Assembly: GCF_025564085.1 (NCBI RefSeq)
Contig: NZ_JAMGZJ010000076.1
Coordinates: forward strand, 124,001 to 188,000
Source of the DNA: Silvania confinis
GTDB taxonomy: Bacteria; Pseudomonadota; Gammaproteobacteria; Enterobacterales; Enterobacteriaceae
DNA length: 64,000 nucleotides
Direction of reading: 5' to 3'
Shown piece after piece: positions 50,371 through 62,568 of this stretch. How positions within the stretch are numbered: position 1 is the stretch's first letter; every line of letters begins with the position of its first letter. The notes beneath the pieces are model-generated. The model made no database searches. It worked only from the letters and a program-made list of their open reading frames with translations, and was not told the origin of the DNA. Made by a program: the position numbers and the translations under genes.

Positions 50371-51072
50371 ATGATTACGACAAGAACAGCTAAACAGTGC
50401 GGACAAGCCGATTTCGGCTGGCTGCAGGCCCGCTACACCTTTTCCTTTGGCCACTACTTTGACCCGAAGCTGTTGGGCTATGCCTCTTTGCGCGTGTTAA
50501 ATCAGGAGGTGCTTGCACCTGGTGCCTCCTTCCAGCCGCGCACCTATCCGAAAGTGGATATCCTGAATCTGATTCTTGAAGGCGAAGCCGAGTACCGCGA
50601 CAGCGAAGGCAACCATGTGCAGGCGAAAGCGGGCGAAGCCTTGCTGATCGCCACCCAGCCAGGTATTAGCTATAGCGAGCATAATCTCAGCAAAGATAAA
50701 ACCCTGACCCGCCTGCAGCTGTGGCTGGATGCCTGCCCGGAGCGGGAAAACCCGCCGGTGCAAAAGATTGATTTACTCGGGGATAAGCAGCAGTTGCTGG
50801 CCTCGCCGGATGCCAGCACGAACAGTTTGCAGCTGCGCCAGCAGGTGTGGCTGCACCATATCGAACTGGATAAAGGCGAGCGTTTGAGCTTCCAGCTTCA
50901 CGGACCGCGCGCCTACCTGCAATCCATCCATGGGACGGTGCATGCGTTAACCACTGCGGAAGAAAAAGAGGCGCTGACCTGCGGTGACGGGGCGTTTATC
51001 CGCGATGAGGCGAATATCACCCTGGTGGCCGACACGCCGCTGCGTGCGCTGTTGATTGATTTACCGGTGTAA
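50371..51072 (+). CDS. yhaK: Pirin-like bicupin YhaK
   Basis: A 233-residue cytoplasmic bicupin of the pirin family (FSFGHYFDPKLLGYASLRVLNQ near residue 25; VDILNLILEGEAEYRDSEGN near 65; quoted in parts). Pirin metal ligands are usually H-x-H; here the corresponding segment reads RTYPKVDILN, so the usual iron site is not evident, as reported for E. coli YhaK, which is described as redox-sensitive. Divergent from yhaJ, whose product may control it. Length equals E. coli YhaK (233). Confidence 0.93.
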   Translation: MITTRTAKQCGQADFGWLQARYTFSFGHYFDPKLLGYASLRVLNQEVLAPGASFQPRTYPKVDILNLILEGEAEYRDSEGNHVQAKAGEALLIATQPGISYSEHNLSKDKTLTRLQLWLDACPERENPPVQKIDLLGDKQQLLASPDASTNSLQLRQQVWLHHIELDKGERLSFQLHGPRAYLQSIHGTVHALTTAEEKEALTCGDGAFIRDEANITLVADTPLRALLIDLPV

Positions 51073-51076
51073 CATC

Positions 51077-51102
51077 TCCCTCTCTTCGCACGAAGAGAGG
51101 GA
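51077..51102. terminator. Perfect 12-bp hairpin between yhaK and the Spy-like gene
   Basis: TCCCTCTCTTCG and CGAAGAGAGGGA are exact complements. It lies 4 bases after the yhaK stop and 6 bases after the convergent gene's stop. No T-tract on either side, so it may stop or stabilise both mRNAs. Confidence 0.55.
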
Positions 51103-51108
51103 CTTCTA

Positions 51109-51519
51109 TCAGTTGGCCAGCGCTTCAGCCATATCAGATTTAACCTGCGTACGCTGCTCGGGTGTCAGCACTCGGCTCACATCAAAGTAGTACTTCACGC
51201 GGTAATAGCGCGTTTGCTCTTCAATCTTGCTGAACGCCGCCAGCTGATTTTTAACCGTGCTTTCATCCCATTTACCGCTATGGAACATATCCATCAGCGC
51301 ACCGTCTTTGACGCCGGTCATCGGGATCTTGCTGACGTTATCGGCCAGCTGCTGGTGCAGACTTTCAATTTTCTTCACCTGCTCAGGGCTCAGTTTCAGG
51401 TGTTGTACCAGCGGATCCTGCGCCGGAGACGGGGCGGCCTCTACATTGGCTGCCTGCGCCGTAAAACTGCACACCACCAGGGCGGCAGCAGCCAGAGCAA
51501 TACGGGTCATTTTCATCAT
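51109..51519 (-). CDS. Small periplasmic Spy/CpxP-like helical protein
   Basis: A 136-residue secreted protein. The signal peptide is MMKMTRIALAAAALVVCSFTAQA. The mature part is mostly helical and contains two LTxxQ-like repeats: LKLSPEQVKKIESLHQQL near residue 52 and RVLTPEQRTQVKSDM near 116. This pattern is typical of Spy/CpxP envelope chaperones and stress sensors, though overall similarity cannot be measured here. The start ATG at 51519 has GAAGGA eight bases upstream; a longer frame to 51564 would bury the signal peptide. E. coli has no such gene at this place. Function unknown. Confidence 0.7.
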   Translation of the reverse strand: MMKMTRIALAAAALVVCSFTAQAANVEAAPSPAQDPLVQHLKLSPEQVKKIESLHQQLADNVSKIPMTGVKDGALMDMFHSGKWDESTVKNQLAAFSKIEEQTRYYRVKYYFDVSRVLTPEQRTQVKSDMAEALAN

Positions 51520-51629
51520 CTTAATGTCCTTCTCAATACTGTTTAGGGGGGACAGCAGGCTCATTGTTTTTCAAGAACGGATGATCATCTGTAAATAATT
51601 ATATAAACAATTTTGTATGTTGAGCGGGC

Positions 51630-51658
51630 AAAAAAAAGCCCCCTTGCAGGAAGGGGGC
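51630..51658 (-). terminator. Terminator of the tdc operon
   Basis: Read leftward: GCCCCCTT-cctgc-AAGGGGGC followed by TTTTTTT, 17 bases after the tdcE stop. It marks tdcE as the last gene. Confidence 0.92.
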
Positions 51659-51674
51659 GGAGTAAGGATCAGGC

Positions 51675-53969
51675 TTAAAGCGCGTGAGTGAACGTCCGGG
51701 ATATCACATCCTGCTGCTGCTCGCGCGTGAGCGCATTAAAGCGCACCGCATAGCCCGAGACGCGGATCGTCAGGTTCGGGTAGTTTTCTGGATTTTCAAT
51801 CGCATCCATCAGCATTTCCCGGTTCATCACGTTGACGTTCAGATGCTGCCCCCCTTCGATCGACGCTTCGTGATGGAAATAGCCGTCCAGCAGCCCCACC
51901 AGATTGGTTTTGCGGATCCCTTCGTCTTTGCCCAGCGCCTGCGGCACGATGGAGAACGTATACGAAATACCGTCTTTGGCGTAGGTGAACGGCAGCTTCG
52001 CCACCGAGGTCAACGAGGCCACCGCGCCTTTGCGGTCGCGGCCGTGCATCGGGTTGGCCCCCGGCGCAAACGGCGTGCCGCCGCGACGACCGTCAGGCGT
52101 GTTCCCGGTCTTCTGGCCGTACACCACGTTCGAGGTAATGGTCAGAATCGACTGAGTCGGCACGGCGTTGCGATAGGTTGGCAGCGCCTGAATCTTCTTC
52201 ATAAAGCGCTCAACCAGGTCGCAGGCAATGCTGTCGACGCGATCGTCGTTGTTGCCGTACTGCGGGTACTCGCCTTCAATCACGAAATCAACCGCCAGGC
52301 CCGTATGGTCGCGCACCGGTTTAACGGTGGCGTATTTAATGGCCGACAGGGAATCCGCTGCCACAGAAAGACCGGCCATTCCGCAGGCCATGGTGCGATG
52401 GACATCCCGGTCGTGCAACGCCATTAGCGAGGCTTCGTAGCTGTATTTGTCGTGCATGTAGTGGATCAGGTTCAGCGCGCTCACGTACTGCACCGCCAGC
52501 CAGTCCATAAAGTGATCGAGACTCGCCATAACGGTGTCGTAGTTCAGCACATCGTCCAGCAGCGGTTCGGTTTTCGGCCCGACCTGGATTTTGAGCTTCT
52601 CGTCCACCCCGCCATTGATTGCGTACAGCAGCGTTTTCGCCAGGTTGGCACGCGCACCAAAGAACTGCATCTGCTTGCCGATCACCATCGGGCTGACGCA
52701 GCAGGCAATCGCATAGTCGTCACTGTCAAAATCAACCCGCATCAGATCGTCATTTTCGTACTGCAGCGACGAAGTGGCGATCGACATCTCTGCGGCGTAT
52801 TTCTTAAAGGCGATCGGCAGTTGTTCAGACCACAGAATGGTCAGGTTCGGCTCCGGTGCCGGCCCCATGGTGTGGAGCGTATGCAGATAACGGAACGACG
52901 ACTTGCTCACCAGGGTACGGCCATCGAGCCCCATCCCGCCGATCACTTCCGTCGCCCAGATCGGATCCCCGGAGAACAGAGTGTCGAACTCCGGCGTACG
53001 CAGGAAGCGCACCATGCGGATCTTCATGATGAAATGGTCGATCAGCTCCTGGGCCTGGATCTCGTTCAGACGCCCGGCCTGCATATCGCGCTCAATATAA
53101 ATATCGAGGAAGGTCGCCGTGCGCCCCAGCGACATCGCTCCGCCGTTTTGCGATTTCACCGCTGCCAGATAGGCGAAATAGAGCCATTGCACCGCTTCCT
53201 GGGCATTCATCGCCGGGCGGGAAATATCGCATCCGTAGCTCGCCGCCATCTGCTGGATCTGCATCAGCGCGCGTTTATGTTCCGATAACTCTTCGCGCAG
53301 GCGGATCGTCGCCTCCAGATCCACCCCGCGTTCCATATTGAGCTGTAAGTCGGCGAACTGCTGCTCGCGCTCGCGCACCAGATAACTGATGCCGTACAGC
53401 GCCACGCGGCGATAGTCGCCAATAATACGCCCACGACCGTAACCGTCCGGCAAGCCGGTGAGCACACCCGATTTACGGCAGCGCATCATCTCCGGTGAAT
53501 AGACGTCGAATACGCCCTGATTATGGGTTTTTCGCAGATGCGTGAACGTGTATTCGAACTGCGGATCCATTTCACGCCCGTAGGCTTCGAACGAGCTGCG
53601 GATCATGTTGATCCCGCCGTAGGGGTGCAGCGCGCGCTTGAGCATTTTATCCGTTTGCAGCCCCACCACCGTTTCGAGATCCTGGTCGATATAGCCCGGC
53701 CCGTGGGCGGTAATGGTGGTTGCTACGTTGAGGTCAAAATCGACCGGGGCGTGGGTGGCATTTTCCTGACGAATGCCCTGCATCACCTTCTGCCACAGCG
53801 CCGTCGTAGCAGGCGTGGCCTGTGCCAGGAAGGATTCATCACCTTCGTACGGGGTGTAGTTGTGCTGAATAAAATCACGCACGTTAATGCTGTCCTGCCA
53901 GTCGTTGCCGCGAAAGCCGGCCCACGCATCGCTGTAAGGGGCAACGCGGGTATCCATTGTTACTTTCAT
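51675..53969 (-). CDS. tdcE: 2-ketobutyrate/pyruvate formate-lyase TdcE
   Basis: A 764-residue glycyl-radical enzyme that cleaves 2-ketobutyrate (or pyruvate) with CoA to propionyl-CoA (or acetyl-CoA) and formate, without oxygen. The active double cysteine is in [10 protein letters not shown] and the radical glycine in [11 protein letters not shown] near the C-terminus, both intact. A radical-SAM activator must come from elsewhere, since none is encoded nearby. Length equals E. coli TdcE (764). It follows tdcD by 15 bases. PflB is a close relative; the tdc context decides the name. Confidence 0.95.
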   Translation of the reverse strand: MKVTMDTRVAPYSDAWAGFRGNDWQDSINVRDFIQHNYTPYEGDESFLAQATPATTALWQKVMQGIRQENATHAPVDFDLNVATTITAHGPGYIDQDLETVVGLQTDKMLKRALHPYGGINMIRSSFEAYGREMDPQFEYTFTHLRKTHNQGVFDVYSPEMMRCRKSGVLTGLPDGYGRGRIIGDYRRVALYGISYLVREREQQFADLQLNMERGVDLEATIRLREELSEHKRALMQIQQMAASYGCDISRPAMNAQEAVQWLYFAYLAAVKSQNGGAMSLGRTATFLDIYIERDMQAGRLNEIQAQELIDHFIMKIRMVRFLRTPEFDTLFSGDPIWATEVIGGMGLDGRTLVSKSSFRYLHTLHTMGPAPEPNLTILWSEQLPIAFKKYAAEMSIATSSLQYENDDLMRVDFDSDDYAIACCVSPMVIGKQMQFFGARANLAKTLLYAINGGVDEKLKIQVGPKTEPLLDDVLNYDTVMASLDHFMDWLAVQYVSALNLIHYMHDKYSYEASLMALHDRDVHRTMACGMAGLSVAADSLSAIKYATVKPVRDHTGLAVDFVIEGEYPQYGNNDDRVDSIACDLVERFMKKIQALPTYRNAVPTQSILTITSNVVYGQKTGNTPDGRRGGTPFAPGANPMHGRDRKGAVASLTSVAKLPFTYAKDGISYTFSIVPQALGKDEGIRKTNLVGLLDGYFHHEASIEGGQHLNVNVMNREMLMDAIENPENYPNLTIRVSGYAVRFNALTREQQQDVISRTFTHAL

Positions 53970-53984
53970 GATGTTCTCTCTGTA

Positions 53985-55193
53985 TCAGGCATACGTCGCA
54001 GCCAGACTCACCTTTCCGAGACGGAGGGCATCCAGCGCGATCATTTTTTCTTCGTTGGTGGGGATCACCGCGCAGACGGCGCGGGAGGCAGCGGCGGTGA
54101 TCACCCGTTCGCCTTCACTGTTTGGCAGGGCATTGCGAACAGGATCCAGTTCGATGCCGAACACCCGCAGACGATCTGTCACCAGCTGGCGGATCAGCAC
54201 CGAGTTCTCACCGATGCCGCCGGTAAAGACAATGCTGTCCAGACGATGCAGGGAGGCCGCGTGCCCGGCGATGTGTCGCGCGATACGCTGCACGAAGGTC
54301 TCGATGGCGAGACGCGCGCGCGCATGTCCGTTGTGCCAGGCTTTTTCCAGCGTGCGCAGGTCGGACGACAGGCCGGAGAGCCCGAGCAAGCCGGACTCTT
54401 TGTTAACCACACGGGTGAGTTCCTCAAGTGATTGTCCGGTTTGCTCGGCAATCCACGCCATCGCGCCAAAATCAACATCGCCGCAGCGGGTGCCCATCAC
54501 CAGCCCTTCCAGCGGGGTCATACCCATCGACGTATCCACGCTCTGACCATTACGCACGGCGCAGATCGACGCCCCGTTACCGAGGTGAGCAATCACCAGC
54601 CCGCTGTCGTCCTGGGGCAGATCCAGCAGCGCATACGCCTGCCGGGCAACGTAGCGGTGCGACGTGCCGTGAAAACCGTAGCGGCGCACCCCCAGTTCTT
54701 CGAAATAGCGGTACGGGAGCCCGTACAGATAGGCCTGTGGCGGCAGCGTCTGGTGGAAACTGGTGTCGAACACCGCCACCTGCTGCACGCCCGGGAAAAG
54801 ATGCTGTGCCGCTTCCACGCCGCTGAGATTGGCATAGTTGTGCAGTGGCGCCAGCGGAGACACCTGACGGATCTGGTCAAGCACCGCCTCAGTGATGAGG
54901 GTAGACTCGCGAAAGAGACTGCCACCGTGGGCAATGCGGTGGCCGATTAAGGCCACGCTGCTCATCAAGTCGCGCTTTTCCAGCGCCAGGGCGATGGCTG
55001 CCAGCGCCCCTTCGTAGTCCTTGCGAGCCAGGCTGACTGGCTCGCCCCCATTCACGGATATAAAGGCGTTGTCGGTGTTCACGCCGTCTGCCAGGCCCGT
55101 TACCAGCGCGTCACAGTTTGCTGCATCGAGCACCGAGAACTTAACAGAGGACGATCCACAGTTAATGACCAATACAACCGGAAATTCATTCAT
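53985..55193 (-). CDS. tdcD: Propionate kinase TdcD
   Basis: A 402-residue acetokinase-family enzyme converting propionyl-phosphate and ADP to propionate and ATP, the energy-yielding last step. [23 protein letters not shown] shows the N-terminal phosphate loop; [26 protein letters not shown] contains the second family signature (key part FHGTSH); [10 protein letters not shown] is near residue 315. Length equals E. coli TdcD (402). The propionyl-phosphate supply may come from Pta or the PduL-type enzyme. Confidence 0.95.
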   Translation of the reverse strand: MNEFPVVLVINCGSSSVKFSVLDAANCDALVTGLADGVNTDNAFISVNGGEPVSLARKDYEGALAAIALALEKRDLMSSVALIGHRIAHGGSLFRESTLITEAVLDQIRQVSPLAPLHNYANLSGVEAAQHLFPGVQQVAVFDTSFHQTLPPQAYLYGLPYRYFEELGVRRYGFHGTSHRYVARQAYALLDLPQDDSGLVIAHLGNGASICAVRNGQSVDTSMGMTPLEGLVMGTRCGDVDFGAMAWIAEQTGQSLEELTRVVNKESGLLGLSGLSSDLRTLEKAWHNGHARARLAIETFVQRIARHIAGHAASLHRLDSIVFTGGIGENSVLIRQLVTDRLRVFGIELDPVRNALPNSEGERVITAAASRAVCAVIPTNEEKMIALDALRLGKVSLAATYA

Positions 55194-55222
55194 CTCTTTA
55201 CTCCGCTCTTCCTGAGCTTAAA

Positions 55223-57555
<2,333 letters not shown>

Positions 57556-57654
57556 ATAATCCTCTTTATAATCATTTATGTTCTGTAGGCAAAGTTCGGC
57601 CGCCGGCGAATCATCAATATTCGCCTGATGGGTATATCTTTATCGTTCGTTTAT

Positions 57655-58596
57655 TTATTCCGCTATTTCGGCTTGTTTTCGCCTTACGCTATTTTGCGCA
57701 GAATATTGCTTCGCGAGTTCGACTAATACCGAAGCGGATTTTTTAATTCGGTAATTTTTTGACCATACTGCCGCGTAGCGCGCGACGGGTAATTTCTCTT
57801 CGACCGGCAGTACCACAAATTGATCCGAACCGAATGGCGCGATCATGTCACGCGGGATCACGGTGAGATAATCGGCGTTAAGCACCAGGTTATAGATAGT
57901 GACCACGGAGTCGGTCTGGACAATGTTTTCAATGCTGATGTGGTTGTTCTGAAGCGTGGTGAGCAGTTCTTTGTAATAGCCCATATCGGTTTGCGGCATC
58001 ACCCACTGCTCATGGGTGAGCGATGCCAGGGTCGTCGGGCCGGTGCTCGTTCGTGAACGGTTTGCCACCAGCACAAACTCGGATTCAAACAGCGGCTCGA
58101 CGTGCAGATCCTGCAGCAGCATTTCATCACTCAGCGTGCCGATAGCAAAATCCAGTCTGCCGTCGCGGATCGCAGGCAGGAAGGAGGAGAGCTGCGCTTC
58201 AAACATCGATACGCGCGCTTTCGGGAACACTTCCTTGAACTTCTTGATCATGCTGGAGAGAAAAGTAAAGCCAATCAGCGACGGGTAGCCGAACGACACA
58301 TCGATGACGGTGCTGAAGCTCAGCGTGCTCATTTCACTGACCATGTTCTTCATTTCGCGGGTGATGGATTCGGAGTACGCGAGCAAGGTCTGTCCGGCAC
58401 TGGTCAGCTTCACACCGGTGTTCTTGCGCACGATCAGCTCAACGCCGAAGTAGGATTCGATATCGTTGATGATTTTGCTGACCGCCGGCTGCGTCAGACC
58501 CAGCTGTCTGGCAGCAGACCCGATGGATCCGCTTTTAATGACTTCCTGAAATACGACCAGGTGCTGCGTCTTCGGTAGAATAATAGTGTTCATCAT
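57655..58596 (-). CDS. tdcA: LysR-type activator TdcA
   Basis: A 313-residue LysR activator of the tdc operon. The helix-turn-helix segment is VIKSGSIGSAARQLGLTQPAVSKIINDIE (key part GSAARQLGLTQPAVSKI, near residues 24-40). The effector-binding domain follows. It closely matches E. coli TdcA (312); the two adjacent ATG codons (58596 and 58593) leave the start uncertain by one residue. First gene of the operon, as in E. coli. A CRP site is upstream. Confidence 0.95.
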   Translation of the reverse strand: MMNTIILPKTQHLVVFQEVIKSGSIGSAARQLGLTQPAVSKIINDIESYFGVELIVRKNTGVKLTSAGQTLLAYSESITREMKNMVSEMSTLSFSTVIDVSFGYPSLIGFTFLSSMIKKFKEVFPKARVSMFEAQLSSFLPAIRDGRLDFAIGTLSDEMLLQDLHVEPLFESEFVLVANRSRTSTGPTTLASLTHEQWVMPQTDMGYYKELLTTLQNNHISIENIVQTDSVVTIYNLVLNADYLTVIPRDMIAPFGSDQFVVLPVEEKLPVARYAAVWSKNYRIKKSASVLVELAKQYSAQNSVRRKQAEIAE

Positions 58597-58656
58597 ATTC
58601 TGCGCTTATTTCCTTATCCCGATACAGAATTCTACCCATTATTGATAACGAGGGTA

Positions 58657-58672
58657 TGTGCTGTTACTCACA
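58657..58672. promoter_or_regulatory. CRP site of the tdc promoter
   Basis: TGTGC-TGTTAC-TCACA matches the CRP consensus at nine of ten bases. A possible -10 (TAGAAT, leftward, 58629-58634) places transcription start near 58622, so the site is centred at about -42, as in E. coli tdcA. Confidence 0.75.
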
Positions 58673-59214
58673 AATTACTTTTCCTTTTATATTGCACGGC
58701 GAAAAACAACCATATTAACCGTTAAAAAACAATAACTTAAAATTTATCCATCACAGTTTTGCCTGATATCGATCAACAAAAACCGGCGAGATGAATTTAT
58801 TTTATGGCGATAACTACGTGGGAATACAGACAATTTAACAAGCCGATAAAGGTGATATTTCAGGCAATTAAAGACTAATAAATAGCCGTTAAACTAATTA
58901 AAAAAATATGTAAATTATCAAATAAATGAATAAATAAACGCGTACGTTGGAATAAAGAGTGGTGTGCATCACATCATTCACAAGGTGAATGTAATGAACA
59001 TCAATATCTGGTTAATGAATAACAAAGTTCGTCACGTACAAGCAACAAACGCAACATTAACCCAACACTGAAAAATGGCAATTTTATAGCGCGTAATTTT
59101 GTGATGCAGACCACTCACATTTGATACGTGGCACTGTTTTACCAAAAAGCAGTGAAATGTGCTTATTGTCGCAAATATGAGAATTGGTTCATCTACCAGG
59201 GGAGTGTCAGAAAG
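58673..59214. other. AT-rich tdcA-rnpB intergenic region
   Basis: About 540 bases of markedly AT-rich DNA. In E. coli this stretch holds tdcR, IHF and TdcA sites. I find no TdcR-length frame. A weak CRP-like AGTGG-TGTGCA-TCACA lies near 58960-58976, and a 25-codon frame follows it (listed separately). Otherwise nothing can be supported. Confidence 0.5.
58994..59071 (+). CDS. Possible 25-residue small protein divergent from tdcA
   Basis: The frame begins MNINIWLMNNKVRHV and ends in TQH-stop. AAGGTG is placed six to eight bases before the ATG, and a weak CRP-like dyad lies about 20-35 bases further upstream. Composition is polar with no clear membrane helix. It may be a leader peptide or chance; no family is recognised. 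Confidence 0.25.
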   Translation: MNINIWLMNNKVRHVQATNATLTQH

Positions 59215-59239
59215 CAAAAAACCCGCCGAAGCGGGTTTC
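59215..59239 (-). terminator. Terminator of rnpB
   Basis: Read leftward: AAACCCGC-ttcg-GCGGGTTTTTTGC, directly after the mature 3' end. Confidence 0.92.
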
Positions 59240-59247
59240 TCTTGAAG

Positions 59248-59625
<378 letters not shown>

Positions 59626-59632
59626 GGCGCGC

Positions 59633-59661
59633 AGTATAGAGGGTTTAGCCGCTGCTGTCAC
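59633..59661 (-). promoter_or_regulatory. Promoter of rnpB
   Basis: Leftward -35 GTGACA (59661-59656), 17-base spacer, -10 TATACT (59638-59633), then a GC-rich discriminator GCGCGCC before the start at 59625. The -35 box overlaps the last bases of garK. The GC discriminator is typical of stringently controlled stable-RNA promoters. Confidence 0.85.
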
Positions 59662-60803
59662 CCTTCCGTGCGCATCCCCACCTGTAGGGTGGCGGCAATA
59701 TTGCGTGAGGCGCGATAAATATTGTCAAACGCGCCACGGAAAGCCTCTTCAAGGGTGCTGATCCGGGTCAGAACGCTGAATACGGCGTCGATGCCATACT
59801 GATGCACGATGCCCACGTCGTTGGTCAGACTGCCTGCAATACCAATCACCGGCTTATGGTACTTTTTGGCGACACTCGCCACGCCCACCGGGACTTTGCC
59901 ATGAATACTTTGACTGTCCAGGCGCCCTTCCCCGGTAACGACCCAGGTACAGTCATGAATATGTTCTTCGAGGTTGAGGGCCTGGGTGACAATTTCGATG
60001 CCGCTTTTCAGCTCTGCACCGAGGAAGGCCATCAGTGCCGCGCCCATGCCGCCTGCAGCGCCCGCACCGGGCACATTTTTGACGTCGATGTGCAGCGAAG
60101 CGTTAATCACATCGGCGAAGTGACCGAGATTGGTGTCGAGCTCGACGATAATCGCTTCAGTGGCCCCTTTCTGCGGGCCAAAGATCCGGGATGCACCCTG
60201 CTCGCCGACCAGCGGATTGCTGACGTCGCAGGCCACCCGGATGGCGCAGGATTTGAGGCGCGGATCGAGCGCCGAAATATCAATGTTGTTCAGTGCGATC
60301 AGGCTACCGCCGCCATGGCCGATCTCGGTGCCATTGGCATCGGTCAGCTTTGCGCCGAGGGCTTGCACCATACCGGCACCGCCGTCGTTGGTGGCGCTAC
60401 CGCCAATACCAATAATGATGTTGCGCGCACCTTTATCAAGCGCAGCAAGGATCAGCTCCCCGGTCCCGCGGGAGGTGGTAATGAGAGGGTCGCGCTGCGC
60501 CGGAGGCACTAACACCAGTCCGCTCGCCGCGGCCATCTCAATAAATGCCGTGACGCCATCGCCGGAAATTCCCCAGCAGGCATCGACTTTCTCTCCCAGC
60601 GGCCCGGTCACTACAGCGTGTTGTACCGTACCCTGAGTGGCGGCAATCATCGCTTCAACCGTTCCTTCTCCGCCATCTGCAACGGGAACAGAAACATACT
60701 CTGCATCAGGAAAGATTTCCCGAAAGCCTTTTTCTATCGCCTGCGCTACCTCGGTGGCAGAGAGGCTTTCTTTATAAGAGTCAGGGGCGATTACGATTTT
60801 CAT
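59658..60803 (-). CDS. garK: Glycerate 2-kinase GarK
   Basis: A 381-residue glycerate kinase (family 1) forming 2-phosphoglycerate from D-glycerate, the last step of the galactarate/glucarate route. MKIVIAPDSYKESLSATEVAQ is the typical start; PVADGGEGTVEAM near residue 41, IGIGGSATNDGGAGM near 132 and TGEGRLDSQSIHGKVPVG near 283 are family motifs (quoted in parts). Length equals E. coli GarK (381). Its 3' end overlaps the -35 box of the rnpB promoter. Confidence 0.95.
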   Translation of the reverse strand: MKIVIAPDSYKESLSATEVAQAIEKGFREIFPDAEYVSVPVADGGEGTVEAMIAATQGTVQHAVVTGPLGEKVDACWGISGDGVTAFIEMAAASGLVLVPPAQRDPLITTSRGTGELILAALDKGARNIIIGIGGSATNDGGAGMVQALGAKLTDANGTEIGHGGGSLIALNNIDISALDPRLKSCAIRVACDVSNPLVGEQGASRIFGPQKGATEAIIVELDTNLGHFADVINASLHIDVKNVPGAGAAGGMGAALMAFLGAELKSGIEIVTQALNLEEHIHDCTWVVTGEGRLDSQSIHGKVPVGVASVAKKYHKPVIGIAGSLTNDVGIVHQYGIDAVFSVLTRISTLEEAFRGAFDNIYRASRNIAATLQVGMRTEG

Positions 60804-60828
60804 AGTTGTAGCCTGTTACCGCTTGAAG

Positions 60829-60857
60829 CAAAAATAGCGGGCGCGTTCCCGCGCCCG
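60829..60857 (-). terminator. Hairpin with T-tract between garR and garK
   Basis: Read leftward: GGGCGCG-ggaa-CGCGCCC followed by GCTATTTTTGC, 7 bases after the garR stop. It looks like an intrinsic terminator inside the operon and may lower garK expression; full termination is unlikely because garK has no obvious own promoter in the remaining 26 bases. Confidence 0.6.
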
Positions 60858-60863
60858 TCTTTG

Positions 60864-61754
60864 TTAGCGAGAGATTTCGACCTTCGCCAGTTTTTCGTAA
60901 TAGCATGCGATGGCGCTGTGGTCGTCGTTGCCATGACCGTCAGCACGCAGTGCCTGCATCATTTCCATTACTGCAGCGGTCAGCGGCAGCTGCGCGCCGA
61001 CGCCGTGAGAGGTGTCCAGGGCGTTCGCCAGATCCTTGATGTGCAAATCAATGCGGAAGCCCGGCTTGAAGTTACGATCCATGACCATTGGCGCTTTGGC
61101 ATCCAGCACGGTGCTGCCAGCCAGGCCACCACGGATTGCCTGATACACCAGATCCGGGTTAACACCCGCTTTGGTCGCCAGGGTCAGCGCTTCGGACATC
61201 GCGGCAATGTTCAGGGCCACAATCACCTGGTTTGCCAGCTTGGTAACGTTACCTGCACCAATATCACCGGTGTGAACCACCGAACCGGCCATCGCTTTCA
61301 GCAGGTCGTAATATTGGTCGAAAATCGCTTTATCGCCGCCCACCATCACAGACAGGGTGCCATCGATAGCTTTTGGCTCGCCGCCGCTGACCGGCGCATC
61401 CAGCATGTCGATGCCTTTCGCTTTCAGCGCTTCGCTGATTTCACGGCTCGCCAGCGGTGCGATGGAGCTCATGTCGATAACCACCGTGCCCGGCTTGGCG
61501 CCGTCGATGATGCCGTTCTCACCCAGCGCCACGTCTTTCACGTGTGGGGAGTTTGGCAGCATGGTGATGATCACATCACACTGCTCGGCAATGCCTTTTG
61601 CCGTGGTCGCAGTCTCGGCACCTGCCGCGATAAGCTCGGCCACCACTTCAGGATTGCGGTCAGAAACCACCAGTGAGTAACCTGCTTTAATGAGGTTTTT
61701 ACTCATTGGTTTACCCATGATACCCAGGCCAATAAAACCAACTTTCAGTGTCAT
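60864..61754 (-). CDS. garR: Tartronate semialdehyde reductase GarR
   Basis: A 296-residue beta-hydroxyacid dehydrogenase reducing tartronate semialdehyde to D-glycerate with NADH. The Rossmann motif GFIGLGIMGKPMSKNL is at residues 6-21, DAPVSGGEPKAIDGTL near 117 holds the substrate-binding SGG, and GAGNVTKLANQ near 165-175 carries the catalytic lysine. Length fits E. coli GarR (294-296). It follows garL by 28 bases. GlxR is a paralogue with the same reaction; the gar context decides. Confidence 0.95.
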   Translation of the reverse strand: MTLKVGFIGLGIMGKPMSKNLIKAGYSLVVSDRNPEVVAELIAAGAETATTAKGIAEQCDVIITMLPNSPHVKDVALGENGIIDGAKPGTVVIDMSSIAPLASREISEALKAKGIDMLDAPVSGGEPKAIDGTLSVMVGGDKAIFDQYYDLLKAMAGSVVHTGDIGAGNVTKLANQVIVALNIAAMSEALTLATKAGVNPDLVYQAIRGGLAGSTVLDAKAPMVMDRNFKPGFRIDLHIKDLANALDTSHGVGAQLPLTAAVMEMMQALRADGHGNDDHSAIACYYEKLAKVEISR

Positions 61755-61782
61755 AATTGCGTCTCTCTCTATTCAGTGGTGG

Positions 61783-62553
61783 TTATTTTTTAAAGGAATC
61801 AGCTAACTTCTGGGTCGCGGAGCGGAACACGCCGAGATCGCTGCCGACGGCAACAAAGGTCGCGCCCCATTCCAGATAGCGGCGGGCATCGGCCTCAACC
61901 GGGGCCAGGATGCCGCACGGTTTGCCGTTTGCTTTGGCGCGGGCAAAGATGTGCTGAATGGCGCGCTGCACTTCCGGGTGGTTGGCATTGCCGAGGTGAC
62001 CAAAGGCTGCCGCCAGGTCGCTTGGGCCGACGAAGATGCCGTCCACGCCGTCAGTGGCGGCGATGGCATCAACATTGTCCACACCCTGCTGGCTTTCAAT
62101 CTGCACCAGGATGGTGATGTTCTTGTTCGACTGCACGAGGTAGTCCGGCACGGTGCCAAACATATTGGCGCGATGCGAAACCGACACCCCACGGATCCCT
62201 TCCGGCGGATAGCGGGTAGACGCGACAGCCTGTACCGCCTCTTCCACGTTTTCCACAAACGGGATCAGGAAGTTGTAGAAGCCGATATCCAGAAGGCGCT
62301 TGATGATCACCGGCTCATTAGTCGGGATGCGAACCACTGGCGCGCTGTTGCTGCCTTTCAGCGCCATCAGCTGCGGGATAAACGTGGTGACGTCGTTCGG
62401 AGCATGTTCACCGTCCAGCACCAGCCAGTCAAAACCTGCCAGCCCCAGCACTTCGGTGCTGATTGGGCTTGCCAGTGCGGACCAGCAGCCGATCTGAATC
62501 TGATTTGCCGCGAGGGCCGCTTTAAATTTGTTCGGGAAAATATCGTTACTCAT
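61783..62553 (-). CDS. garL: 5-keto-4-deoxy-D-glucarate aldolase GarL
   Basis: A 256-residue Mg-dependent class II aldolase of the HpcH/HpaI family. It splits 5-keto-4-deoxy-D-glucarate (and related acids) into pyruvate and tartronate semialdehyde. [15 protein letters not shown] near residues 44-58 contains the conserved acid and His, [16 protein letters not shown] near 150 the metal-binding Glu, and [15 protein letters not shown] near 173 the metal-binding Asp. Length equals E. coli GarL (256). It starts 15 bases after garP. Confidence 0.95.
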   Translation of the reverse strand: MSNDIFPNKFKAALAANQIQIGCWSALASPISTEVLGLAGFDWLVLDGEHAPNDVTTFIPQLMALKGSNSAPVVRIPTNEPVIIKRLLDIGFYNFLIPFVENVEEAVQAVASTRYPPEGIRGVSVSHRANMFGTVPDYLVQSNKNITILVQIESQQGVDNVDAIAATDGVDGIFVGPSDLAAAFGHLGNANHPEVQRAIQHIFARAKANGKPCGILAPVEADARRYLEWGATFVAVGSDLGVFRSATQKLADSFKK

Positions 62554-62568
62554 CGTTTATACCTTTGC

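Noticed and set aside
60618-61676. 352-codon rightward open frame opposite garK/garR
   Set aside because: Antisense shadow spanning two known genes and their gap.
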